Of a DNA stretch of 64,000 nucleotides, positions 46,917 to 57,401 are shown piece by piece; positions within the stretch are counted from its first letter, which is position 1, and each line of letters opens with the position of its first letter. The position numbers and the translations under genes are program-made. The DNA comes from Eustoma russellianum (taxonomy: Eukaryota; Streptophyta; Magnoliopsida; Gentianales; Gentianaceae). Under the pieces are notes generated by a model. It saw nothing but the letters and a program-made list of their open reading frames with translations, was not told where the DNA came from and did not search any database. The stretch covers positions 9,084,521 through 9,148,520 of the forward strand of contig AP025071.1 in assembly GCA_036186865.1 (NCBI GenBank), in the 5' to 3' direction.

Positions 46917-47964
46917 CTAACCATTCCGCTGCCTCATGTTTAATTCTTTCTGAGAGAATAAATACTTTAAACTCTTATGATCCGTGAATACCGTGCACTT
47001 TTCTCCATACAAGTAATGCCGCCAGATCTTCAAGGCGAACACAACCACGGCAAGTTCAAGATTGTGAGTGGGATAGTTTTGCTCATAAGGCTTTAGCTGT
47101 CTTGAGGCATATGCGATGACTCGGTCGTTTTGCATCAAAACACAACCTACAAACAAGGTATTAGTCTAAACTTAATTGGTATACAAGATCATAACCTTAT
47201 ACTACAGTTTACGTACCTAAACCGTTTTTCGATGCATCGCTATAAATTACAAACTCATCAGTTCCGGAGGGTTGAGCCAATACTGGAGCTGTTGTTAATC
47301 TCTTCTTAAGCTCTGTGAAGCTTTGCTAGCATTCCGCCGTCCACTCAAACTTGGACTTCTTTTGAGTAAGGCGACTGAGAGGCACTGCTATGCTTGAGAA
47401 TCCCTCGACAAACTTCCTATAATACCCTGCTAGACCCAAGAAACTTCGAACTTCGGTGACATTAGTAGGTCTAGACCATTCTGTGATAGCTTCCACCTTC
47501 TTCGGATCCACAGCAATTCCCTCCTCTGATATCACGTGACCCAGAAAAGCCACACTTCTTAACCAAAACTCACACTTGCTAAACTTAGCGTACAGTTGTT
47601 TCTGCCTTAAGATGCCTAGAACGATTCTCAAATGCTCAGCGTGAGTTTGCTCGTCAGAAGAATACACCAGAATATCATCTATGAATACCACTACAAACTT
47701 GTCCAACTGTTTCCGAAAGACGGTATTCATAAGATCCATAAAGGCCGCAGGGGCATTAGTCAATCCAAATGGCAACTCTAAGAACTCATAGTGGCCATAC
47801 CTCGTGCGGAAGGCTATCTTTGCAATATCCTCGGCCTTTACTCGTAATTGATGGTATCCTGATCTGAGATCAATTTTAGAAAAGATCTTGGCACCCTTGA
47901 GCTGGTCAAACAAATCCTCAATTCGTGGAAGGAGGTACTTATTCTTGATGGTAATTTTATTCAA
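46917..47964 (-). pseudogene. pol: G2 RT and RNase H, with intron-like gap and stops
   Basis: The frame 47326-47964 carries RT: KIDLRSGYHQLRV, AFRTRYGHYEFLELPFGLTN and the catalytic VVFIDDILVYSSD (normally YxDD, here FIDD). A stop at 47326-47328 follows TAEC, where Gln or Glu is expected. RNase H begins FVIYSDASKNGLG, is interrupted at 47147-47216, and resumes GCVLMQNDRVIAYASRQLK in 46917-47146. A stop or shift separates it from the next frame near 46916. Confidence 0.87.
47147..47216 (-). other. Putative 70-nt intron in G2 RNase H
   Basis: On the minus strand GTACGTAAAC...TTGTTTGTAG starts with GT and ends with AG. Removing these 70 nt joins GGT-TTA-G and GT-TGT, giving the conserved GLGCVLMQ in frame. 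Without splicing the frame shifts, since 70 is not a multiple of 3. Confidence 0.7.
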
Positions 47965-48735
47965 CTATCGATAATCGATACAAAGCCTCATACTACCATC
48001 CTTCTTCTTCACAAATAGAACGGGTGCTCCCCAAGATGATACACTAGGGCGAATAAACTTCATGTTCAGTAATTCCTGAAGTTGCTCTTTCAGCTCTCTC
48101 AATTCTGCCGGAGCCATTCTATAAGGAGATTTAGAGATGGGTTCGGCTTCAGGTATCAAATTTATCTCAAACTCAACTTCTCTCAGAGGTGGCACTCCTG
48201 GCAACTCCTCCGGGAACACATCAAGAAACTCATTAACCACTTGAATTTGCTCAATAGATGGTACTTCCTGAGTAACATCCATCGCATACACTAGGAATCC
48301 CTCGGCACCTTTCCTTAAGGCTTTGCAAGCTTGAGCAATCGATATATACACCTTCTTGGGAACTTTCTTTCGTTCCGCATCTCCTTGAAACGTTACCTCT
48401 TCCATCTTAGCATTATTGACTGTCACTTGCTTTAGTCGACAATCAATATTTGCGTGATACTTGGCCAACCAGTCCATTCCTAATATGACGTCAAAGTCAT
48501 ACATCTGAATAGGAATCAGTGTGGCGGAGAACGTTTGGCCTTCAAACTCTAACTCGCAATCTCGGTACTGCTGATATGAAACCATAATTTGATCTCCATC
48601 CGCTTGGACACGATACGGAGTCTCTAACCATTCAGGCAACTACCAAGGTGCTTAGTGAATCTCTTTGCTACAAAGGAGTGGCTTGCGCCGCTATCGAAAA
48701 GCACATTGGCAGCATCTTATTTACTAAAACCGCAC
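47965..48735 (-). pseudogene. pol: G2 protease and RT N-terminal part
   Basis: The protease active site LFDSGASHSFVAKRFT lies at about 48650-48710, with single-base frameshifts on either side (near 48715 and 48650). The frame 47965-48639 continues DVILGMDWLAKYHANIDC, then the RT N-terminus (FPEELPGVPPLREVEF, APVLFVKKKDGSMRLCIDYR). It ends in TAG where Gln is expected (CIDYRQLN). The linker between protease and RT is normal for gypsy Pol. Confidence 0.87.
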
Positions 48736-48819
48736 CTAAGGCCATGTCAAGTTTTACACAAAGAGTTAAACACGTAAATACTTAATTCAATAAGAAGTCA
48801 AACTTAATTTAAATGGTAC
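48736..48819 (-). other. Putative 84-nt intron between G2 Gag and protease
   Basis: On the minus strand the AT-rich gap starts GTACCATTTAAA and ends GGCCTTAG. Joining its edges gives DVVAG|AVLVNK in phase, matching the DVVxGTxLVN motif that precedes the protease in related elements. It is less certain than the RNase H gap because the downstream protease has frameshifts. Confidence 0.6.
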
Positions 48820-49891
48820 CTGCTACCACATCGGTAGCCTCCTTAACATCAGTGTCTATCATGAGCTGTACACGGGCATTTGCTCGTGGCTTTGCCCTCG
48901 GCTGCTGATCCGCTTCTCCCGGAGTATTTTTCTTCATCTCCGGACAGTCCCTAATCATGTGGCCCACTTGGCCGCATCGGAAGCATGCCCCAGCCATCTT
49001 CCTACATTCTCTGACGTGATTCTTGTTGCAGTGTGGGCACACTCCCATAGCCTGCTGAACTATAGGATTCTGGGGTGGGAGTCTCTGAAAATTTCCAACT
49101 GGGCCTCTTTTCGGAATCTTGACCCAACGTCCGGGTCTTCCACCAACTCTCACATCTTCTCTTGGCCTTTTGCCTCTGTTAGACGCTCCTGCACTAGCTG
49201 CTCTTGCCGCTACTCTGCGGAAGTCACTCTCAACCCGAAAACATGCATCCAACATGTCCTCATAAGTTTTCATTCATGCGTTCACTATTGCTGACTGTAT
49301 CCTTGAGTCTAAACCCCTCTCGAACTTTGTCATCTTAAGGCGATTATCAGGCATAATCGCAGGGGCAAACTTACCCAAGGCATGGAAACGATCCGCATAC
49401 TCCGACACCGTCATTCTTCCTTGCTCCAATCTGTCAAACGCTCTTATCTTGTCCAATATCGCAGTCTCCGGTACATAATATTTTAGGAAAACATCACAGA
49501 ACTGTGCCCATGAGATTGGTGGGGTCATCCTCAACACCATTCCGGCCCACTATTCACCAGCTTTTCCACACAAAAGGGGTGTGGCCACATCTACCTTTAT
49601 CTCTTCCGGCACTTGCACCAATCGAAAACATTTCTCTACCTCAGCCAACCAGTGTTGAGCCTCCTTTGGATCAGTACATCCTCCAAACTCCGGAACTCTC
49701 ATCTTCCTCATCTCTCCGTAGAAGAACCAGATATTATGCTGCGGTGGTGGAGGCGGCGGAGGTTGATGCTGCTAAGCAAACCCTTGTGCAATCACCGTTA
49801 GTGCATCGGTGAGCACCTGAGGTAAGACCACTTGTGGTGGCTGATTCTCCTATCCGTTGTCAGATCCTGTGTTATCTTTTCTTGGAGGCAT
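48820..49891 (-). pseudogene. gag: G2 Gag with four in-frame stops
   Basis: One minus frame from ATG 49891 (MPPRKDNTGSDNG) to 48820. Capsid part: FGGCTDPKEAQHWLAEVEK and MTVSEYADRFHALGKFAP. A CCHC knuckle reads CFRCGQVGHMIRDCP, preceded by a second Cys/His cluster (CPHCNKNHVREC). Stops lie near 49851, 49770, 49541 and 49274. Three fit TAG from CAG or TGG; the last is TGA before MKTYEDML. Confidence 0.88.
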
Positions 49892-50156
49892 TCTCTGAAA
49901 GGTTAACGTTTCGTTAGCAATCAGTAGATGCATGATGTTACTGAAAGCTTGAATGCGTAAGGACGGGTGGGGTATGTAATAGAACTATTAACTACGAAAT
50001 TAGATGATAAACGCGCTCGCACACACCGAACCAGATCATACTTAAACTCTAGAGAAATCAGTACTTATAACTAAGGGTCAACCTTAAGGAAGAATCATAT
50101 GTTAAATGTCTAAAAGATCATGAACCTAAGTTTCCGAGATAGATCTGAAGCCTATT

Positions 50157-50168
50157 CTCTGATACCAC
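50157..50168 (-). promoter_or_regulatory. Primer binding site of G2
   Basis: On the minus strand TGGTATCAGAGA follows the LTR end CGTTACAGG. It differs by one base from the iMet PBS. Confidence 0.85.
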
Positions 50169-50169
50169 C

Positions 50170-52750
50170 TGTAACGTCCCGGCCCGATACTGGCATCGGA
50201 ACCAGTACGAGAATTACGAAGCGTCAAAGCAGATCAAGCGTACATCATCCATGACGTAAGATGAATCAGCGGAAACGTCGTAAAATTTAAAACTAAACCA
50301 TCATTAATGTAACCAGAAAAATACAGCGAAAATAAAAGGTGTTCGATCAACTGTCTAACATATCCTCCAGTACAGCATAATAAACATCAAGTTTTCCAAC
50401 TTAAAGAAAGTAATCAAACATCTATCTACTCCCAGGTCCATCATCCCATTGAGCCCACTCGCCATCATCCTCGACGAATATCAGTTCGTATTCTGGCTCA
50501 CCTGAAAAGGAAATAGAGTATCTGTTCTTAGCGAAAATATCGCTAGCAAGTAACCCGTCTATACACCTTACGGGATCACACACGACGAGTCACCAGTGTA
50601 TAAGTCATTGCCCAAAATAAGGCGCTCGGGTTAGCAAATAGCATCTTTGTAAGAATTCCTCAAGACAGATAAATCACATAAATGATACGCGAATACGAGA
50701 ACAAACATGTAACTAAAATAACATATCACATAAACAAGACATAAGCTAGTCACATTTCTTGCGGGTCAAGTCCTATGCTTCGTGTATCATGATGCATGTA
50801 TTTCTTTAAAACCACACACAACACCCATGCATATGTCTTCTTTCGTAACCATGTCATGCGTGTCATTTCACAAAACATTTCATAACTCTGCTTATCATAT
50901 TCTTCGCGTAGCAGAAATTTATACCCTGCGGGTGATCAGTCCACAGCAAACAGAACTTTATACCCCGTGCTGAAAGGTCCACGGCCCCATATCATATAAC
51001 TTTATACCCCGTGCTGAAAGGTCCACGGCCCCGTTACATATATCATATATTTGTGCTGATAGGTCCACGGCCCCATTACATATATCATATATCCGTGCTG
51101 ATAGGTCTACGACCCCATAAAATACTTTATACCCTGTTGTTGATTCACAGGTCACGCTTTTATACCCTGCTTCCGCAGGCGTGACTTTTATACCCTGCGA
51201 TCAACCAGCAGCCATAGTTTGCCTTTTGAAAACTTTAATCTTTTCTTGTAAACACATGTTCTTTTGGAAAGCAATTCTCAAGTCAAATGCAAGTGCTCAT
51301 GTCATGATACATGATGCTCATGCAACTTCGTATCAAACATGTAACACACACACACATATTACATAACAAGTATACGGTCTTGCACCTCAAACACTCCATG
51401 TTCGTATCTTTCCAAGTCCGTTCGTCTCACCAATTCACTTGGGATTCAATCTTATTCTTACTTAGTCAAACTTACCATCTATTCCTCAATTACACCTCAA
51501 ATACCCTTGCATTTTATGTTCAAAAGAAGTGTATAGAATTGTCACACATACATAGGGCGCCTAATGGGTCAAAAAGACTTCCAGTATACTAGGAACGCCA
51601 CATGAGGCGCCTATTCTAGGCGTTTGAAGTGTTCGGGGATGTGCCGTATACATCGAACGCCTACATGAAGCACCTTATGTGACATGAAGCGCCTAATGTA
51701 GGTGTTCGAAGTGTACGGGAATGCACTGGGACACATTGAACGCCTACATTAGGCACCTAATGTGACTTGAAGCGCCTAATGTAGGTGTTTGAAGTGTTCT
51801 GACGGTTCAGAACTGTAGTTTTTCTGCAGTAACTTCCTCCCATCACCTTCCTCCTTCAACCCTTTCATGTTTACACTTCAAGATCCATCTTAGCACCTGG
51901 ATTCATCACACTAAACACACAACTAACATGAATTGATTTTTAATCACGTAAAGTGGTGTCCATCCTAAGCCTTCTATCACCCACAACCTCCAATATATCT
52001 CTTCAAGCTTTCCAACACAACAAGTCTACCACAATGACATCTCTAATCCTTCAACATTCTGCAAATACGCTCAAAACACTTAAGACGTACGTAATGAACT
52101 CAAGAACTCATACTAAACAGTGAACACATTACGAATAACACTTTTGTGGGCATATTTATCAACAAAGATCACAATGTAACTATTTTCAGAAATTGGCCCA
52201 AAGAACATGAATCTACACCATCAACAACAACAATAGCATATAATGAAGCATCTAACATAAACAAATCGAAGTTACTAATGTGTGATCCGAGTTTTCTCTT
52301 TATAAGAACATAAGGCCTAAGATATAAAAATTTACGTAAAGCGTATAGAAAGATTACTTGCCTTGGAATCTAGATAAGCTTACAAGTGTACTGCGAAATT
52401 TTGGTAAGGATTGAACCTAGATTGACCTTCTTCCTTCCTTTTTCTTCTTCTTTCTCTCTTCCCCTTCTCCTTTTCTCTCTCTCTCTGTGGTTTCCCTTCT
52501 CTTTGTGTGATAACCCCCGACTCCCTCTCCTTTGGGGAGTTATACTAAATGTGTAACTCTCCAATCTTTTAAGTGGGGAGGGCATTTTGGTAAATTTTGC
52601 CTAATTTCTTTAATTCTCACTTTTAACCCTTTCTTTTATTTTTCTATGTTTTATTTAACTAAGTCTCATAATCTATACAATTATTTTAATTGTGTTTAAG
52701 GTTGACTTCGAAGTATTGAAAGTCGTGCTTAAAAGTTATAGGGTGTGACA
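50170..52750 (-). repeat. 5' LTR of G2
   Basis: 2,581 bp, similar to 42706-45257. Its minisatellite (about 50920-51190) has one unit more than the left copy, and the palindrome array lies at about 51555-51800. It ends GTGTGACA next to TSD CCTTC. Confidence 0.92.
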
Positions 52751-52755
52751 CCTTC

Positions 52756-55073
52756 TCTTTACACTTGGCATTACCTATCGCCTATCATTCCCCTATACTC
52801 ATCAACAAAATGGTTTCGCTGAACGGAAACATCGTCACATTGTTGAAACTGGTCTCACACTATTTAGTCATGCCTCACTACCACATCTCTTTTGGGTTGA
52901 CGCTTTCAACACTGCATGCTATCTCATAAATCGTTTTCCCACTCCCATTCTATCCAACAAATCACCACATGAAATACTGTTTCAGCAACTTCCTGACTAC
53001 ACCTTCCTTAAAACTTTTGGCTGCGCATGTTGGCCTATTCTTTGTCCCTATAATCGTCATAAAGTCCAATTTTGATCCACCAAATGTCTCTTCTTTGGCT
53101 ATAGCACAACTCATCATGGTTACAAATACCTTGATCTAACTCCAGGAAAATACTACATTTCTCGCCACGTAATATTCGATGAAACCACCTTCCCCTACGC
53201 CTCTCTCTCTAGATCGCCAACATTGCCCCCACTATTCCCGCTACTATAACATCACACTCCAACCCTACAACCACCTTAACTACACCGTCATCACCCTCAA
53301 CCCTACACCCGCCTTCCTCCCCTGGGAATCACTCTCCACATTCTCATCTTCATTTCCCTTCTGAACCCTCCCGCAGGAACGATACTCCACCACCAACCCT
53401 CCCTACAAATACCCATCCCATGCAAACACGTTCCAAAGCTAACATTCACAAACCTAAACACCTCACAGATGGTACTATCCGATACCCCCTTCCCCAAGCC
53501 CTACTCACCTTAACTCAATCTCAATCCTCTGAACCAACTTCATACTCCGCTGCCTCCAAACACCCTGAGTGGCGCCAAGCTATGAGCACCGAATTTGATG
53601 CCCTTCTTAGGAACGGCACTTGGACACTTGTTCCCCCTACCCCCTCTATGAATATTGTAGGTTGCAAATGGGTCTTCCGCATCAAACGAAAGGCAGATGG
53701 CACCCTAGACAGGTATAAAGCTCGTCTCGTTGCAAAAGGTTTTCGTCAACAACCTGGTATTGATTTTCATGACACATACAGCCCCGTTGTTAAACCTACC
53801 ACCATTCGCACGGTACTATCTATTGCAGTATCTCTTGGATGGCCTCTTCAGCAAATAGATGTACAAAATGCATTCCTTCATGGTTTTCTTGATGAGGAAG
53901 TTTATATGTCTCAACCACCCGGATTTGTCCATCCACATTGTCCCACTCATGTGTGCAAACTACGCAAGGCTCTCTACGGCTTAAAGTAAGCTCCTCGTGC
54001 ATGGTTCTCTCGTCTTAGCCAACGCCTACTAGAGATCGGATTCTCTAGCTCCAAATCCGACTCATCACTCTTCATTTATACAGCAGCAGATACTATTATT
54101 TACATTCTCATCTATGTCGACGACATTATCATAACTGGCTCTAATCCTGCCTCCATCAAGAACCTACTCTCTTCTTTACATAAGGACTTTGCCATTCAAG
54201 AACTCGGAACCTTGCACTATTTTCTTGGAGTTGAGGTCATTCCATCTCAAATGGGTTATTTCTTACTCAGCAAAGATACATCATGGATCTCCTTAAGCGT
54301 ACAAACATGGAACATGCCAAGCCTATAACATCTCCAATGAGTGCAGCTCATACCTTGTCCTTATTCTCTAGAGATCCACATCCTGATGTGACGCAATATC
54401 GAAGTAAAGTTGGCGCCTTGCAATATTTATCTCTCACCCGCCCCGATATTTCCTTTGCCGTAAACAAAGTATGTCAGTTTATGCATCGTCCGACCACCAT
54501 ACACTGGCAAGCTATCAAACGAATACTGCGGTACCTTAAACACACTATAACACACGGCTTGGTCCTACGTCGTGCCTCTACTTCTCACTTCGAAGTCTTT
54601 TCTGACGCAGATTGGGCCGGTTGCCCGGATGATCGCAAGTCAACTAGTGGATACTGCGTTTTTCTTGGCCCAAACCTTATATCTTGGAGCTCTCGTAAAC
54701 AACCTACCGTGTCCCGCTCTAGCAATGAGTCTGAATATCGTGCTCTCGCTGCAACCGCTGCTGAACTCCTTTGGCTCCAGTCACTCTTACGTGAGCTCGG
54801 GTTTTATCTTCCGCAACCACCGACACTTTGGTGTGATAACATTGGTGCTACGTATCTATCGTCTAATCCAGTCTTCCATGCACGCACCAAACACATTGAA
54901 ATTGAATATCACTTTGTCCGGGATCGCGTGGCAAGCCGGTGTCTCAACGTTCGGTATCGCTGTACTCAAGACCAACTCGCCGATATCCTCACAAAACCTC
55001 TTGTGTCACGACGGTTTCTTACATTGTGCACCAAACTCAACGTCAGCGAACCGCCGTTAACTTTGCGGGGGCA
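52756..55073 (+). pseudogene. pol: C4 integrase C-terminal half, RT and RNase H
   Basis: Integrase resumes with the catalytic Glu in NGFAERKHRHIVE. A stop sits near 53073. RT (53420-54280) has VGCKWVFRIKRKADGT, IDVQNAFLHGFLDEEVY, a stop at 53987 (expected Gln in LKQAPRAW) and the catalytic YVDDIIITGS. After a frameshift near 54270, RNase H (54283-55073) has FSDADWAGCPDDRKSTSG, SRSSNESEYRAL, KHIEIEYHFVRDRV and QLADILTKPL. It spills into the 3' LTR. Confidence 0.9.
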
Positions 55074-55335
55074 TGTTAAAGAACATCAAGAAGATAAGGA
55101 TAAATGCAATAGAAGATCAAGTTTTCAAATTTAAAACTCTCTCCTATCTTTATCTGTTGATATTTGTATTCATTTGAAATGTTATCTTGTAAACACTCTG
55201 TAACTGTTTTTTGATTAACAGCTCCCTTACGATATAAATGAAATATACACAGCCGAGTTCCAGCAAGGGGAAACGATCGGCTTTTACCCCAAGTTTCTGA
55301 GTTATCGTTTTCTTAAGTTGTATTTCAATCTTTTA
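55074..55335 (+). repeat. 3' LTR of C4
   Basis: 262 bp, TGTTAAAG...TCTTTTA, followed by TSD TGATC and then MYB-CC exon 1. Confidence 0.94.
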
Positions 55336-55388
55336 TGATCTTCATGAAAGATTTGTAGATGCTGTTACCCAGCTTGGTGGCCCTGATA
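55336..55388 (+). pseudogene. MYB-CC exon 1, right part
   Basis: Starts with the second TGATC copy (55336-55340) and continues HERFVDAVTQLGGPD to a GT donor (GATA|GTAAGT). Removing the element plus one TSD copy restores an uninterrupted exon. Confidence 0.9.
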
Positions 55389-55955
55389 GTAAGTCCTATT
55401 CTTTCAACACACGTCTCTTGGTTTTTTGCTTTTCACCCAACAATCCAAACACCCTTTTGCCCCCAACCCTCCATTCCAGAAGAAAAAAGCAGAAAAAAAA
55501 GGGGTGGGGGCCGTCTCGTCAACTGCAAGATATGTTCAAGTAAGAAAAAAGAATCACTCAAAATCTCCTCATCTTGTTTGCAAACTTCATTTTGTCTGGA
55601 ATTGTTTTGTCGTTAGAAATGGCATTTTCGGAATGTTTCATTCTGAATGATCCCATTTTAGTAATGTTGATCAAGTTCTTCTGCATATCAGTAATTGTCA
55701 GATTATTAGAATTTAGAAGAAAGGATTGTCTTTCTTGACCAAAACACATCTTCTACTGTGAATCTTGAGAAAAACAGATTCCAGTAATGAAGATCTCTCT
55801 CTCTTTGGACTATGTTTCTTTAGTTCGCTACTTCTGTAATAGTTGGGGGGAATGGTTAGCATATGTGAATTAACAAAATGAGGCGAAAGCGCCGTCGGCA
55901 ATTTCTGCAATAATCTTTCCCTGGCTTTTGTTCTCAATTGCTGTCGGAATTTCAG

Positions 55956-56032
55956 AAGCAACTCCCAAGTCAGTTTTGAGGATAATGGGCTTGAAAGGAT
56001 TGACATTGCACCATTTAAAGAGTCATCTACAG
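55956..56032 (+). pseudogene. MYB-CC exon 2
   Basis: Acceptor TTTCAG|AAGC. Encodes KATPKSVLRIMGLKGLTL followed by HHLKSHLQ, helix 3 of the GARP domain; LTLYHLKSHLQ is usual, so Tyr is changed to His. The donor reads CAG|GCAGTC, that is GC and not GT. Confidence 0.87.
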
Positions 56033-56142
56033 GCAGTCTCTAACATCCTTTTCTATTCTTTTTTTTTTTTTTGTGATTTTCGTTTTTCGGTTTCCACAAT
56101 AATGAAATCTGATAGAGGTTCTCTTGACTTGTAAACATACGG

Positions 56143-56206
56143 AAATATAGGCTAGGACAGCAGGGGAAGAAGCAGAACGTCGGCGACCAGGATATGGAGA
56201 ATGTTG
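56143..56206 (+). pseudogene. MYB-CC exon 3
   Basis: Encodes KYRLGQQGKKQNVGDQDMEN and ends GTTG|GTAAGT. The bases before the conserved Lys-Tyr-Arg codons are ACGG, so the canonical AG acceptor seems lost. Confidence 0.8.
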
Positions 56207-56280
56207 GTAAGTTTTGCTGGATGCTAGCTGCTTTTTAGGCTTACAGTTTTACCTGTATCAAGTATATAATAAGAAGGAAA

Positions 56281-56465
56281 AAGGCGTTCCCGGTGCACTA
56301 GACTCCCACATTTGCGCAGAGTCCGAAGAGGGGCCGGATTGCTTCGCGATCTAATGTACGCAACCTTATCCTACACTTCGTGTATGAGGCTGTTTCCGCG
56401 GCTCGAACCCGTGATCTTAAGGTCACAAAGCAACGACCTTACCAGTTGGTTCAAGGCCCGCTCTC
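56281..56465 (-). mobile_element. Au SINE in MYB-CC intron 3
   Basis: Minus strand. GGTTCGAGCCGCGGAAACAG (box B and the conserved AAACAGCCTC block), then AGGTTGCGTACAT, then AGTGCACCGGGAACGCC before a T-rich tail. This order matches the Au SINE consensus. No clear TSD was found. Confidence 0.88.
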
Positions 56466-56649
56466 TTATGATGACATGCAAAATGTAATCATGCCTTGTA
56501 TAGTTTGGTTAATCCAATAGAGTATGTTTGGTGAAAGTTTTAGACAAAGAGTTCTATCTTTGTCATTATATTTCAACTAATAAATAAGCGTTCCCAACTT
56601 CAAGAATCAAATGTAACTTATGAGGTTTGTTTATTACTCACTGAAATAG

Positions 56650-56725
56650 GAGATATTTATGGCCATTATGGTCTGGATGCATCAGTCAGGAGCTCAAACT
56701 CTTCTACAACGAACGGTAACAAAAG
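56650..56725 (+). pseudogene. MYB-CC exon 4
   Basis: Acceptor AAATAG|GAGATA. Encodes DIYGHYGLDASVRSSNSS and on to TTNGNK. The donor AAAAG|GTCAGT is preferred over an earlier GGTAAC because only it keeps frame with exon 5. Confidence 0.78.
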
Positions 56726-57073
56726 GTCAGTACTCACTGGTCTACATTTTACTTTATTTTCAAGCTTACTTCTTTGTTATGAGAAAACATCCTCCTCGGA
56801 GTACCTATATTTCAAACAGTGAGGAGATGATTATAGTACTCATCAGTCGCTTTTTTCTTCGCTTTAGTAGCTTAGTCCGAATCACATCATCAATCTAACA
56901 AATGTTGGAACGAATCACATTCCTTTGTTCATCAAACTGTGTTATTATAGCCTAAATGTCTGCTAATGGATACAAATATGCTTGGCAGAGTTGTTCTTTT
57001 TCGAAAAAGGTTCCTCCATGGAGTACCTATAGTCCAAACACTTAGTTGGAGATAATTAAAATAGTCACTGATC

Positions 57074-57093
57074 CCCCCCCCCCCCCCCCCCCC
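57074..57093. repeat. Poly-C run in MYB-CC intron 4
   Basis: About 22 consecutive C. Slippage-prone, so the length may be inexact. Confidence 0.9.
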
Positions 57094-57218
57094 CAAACAA
57101 TCTGGTAGCGTAGCCCGAAACACATTAGTCAATGCTTGAGCAAATCACACTCCTTTGTGGGACTCAGTATTCTATCATTGCTTAAATGTCTACTAACCGA
57201 TGCTAATCTGCTTAACAG

Positions 57219-57288
57219 AGAAGTGCCTGTAGGTGAGTCACTGAAGTGTCAAATTGAAGTACATAAGACTTTACAAGAGCAGCTTGAG
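57219..57288 (+). pseudogene. MYB-CC exon 5
   Basis: Acceptor TTAACAG|AGAAG. Encodes REVPVGESLKCQIEVHKT then LQEQLE, the first half of the MYB-CC coiled coil. Donor CTTGAG|GTATGC. Confidence 0.88.
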
Positions 57289-57401
57289 GTATGCATCCAT
57301 GATAGGTCTTACTGGCTCAAGTTTTCTGATTGTATCGCGCTATTTCTTGCTCGTTATCAAAAGTAGCAAACATGTTAGGTTTATGTTTTGACTTGCAACA
57401 G

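Larger units (their letters stand above)
42706..52750 (-). mobile_element. Ty3/gypsy chromovirus-like element G2 (Tekay/Del-like)
   Basis: A 10-kb minus-strand element with 3' LTR 42706-45257 and 5' LTR 50170-52750. In minus orientation the LTR reads TGTCACACC...CGTTACA. It is flanked by TSD CCTTC (42701-42705 and 52751-52755) inside C4 integrase. The coding order is Gag, protease, RT, RNase H, integrase, chromodomain-like end. It is inactivated by several stops and a changed integrase residue. Two GT-AG intron-like gaps are noted separately. Confidence 0.94.
40611..55335 (+). mobile_element. Ty1/copia element C4 inserted in MYB-CC exon 1
   Basis: LTRs are 40611-40874 (264 bp) and 55074-55335 (262 bp), TGTTAAAG...TCTTTTA, with a few differences. 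PBS at 40875-40886 and PPT-like TTTGCGGGGGCA before the 3' LTR. TSD TGATC at 40606-40610 and 55336-55340. Without the nested gypsy it is about 4.7 kb, a normal copia length. The LTR ends and PPT resemble the young element at 22941, so the two are related lineages. Confidence 0.95.
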
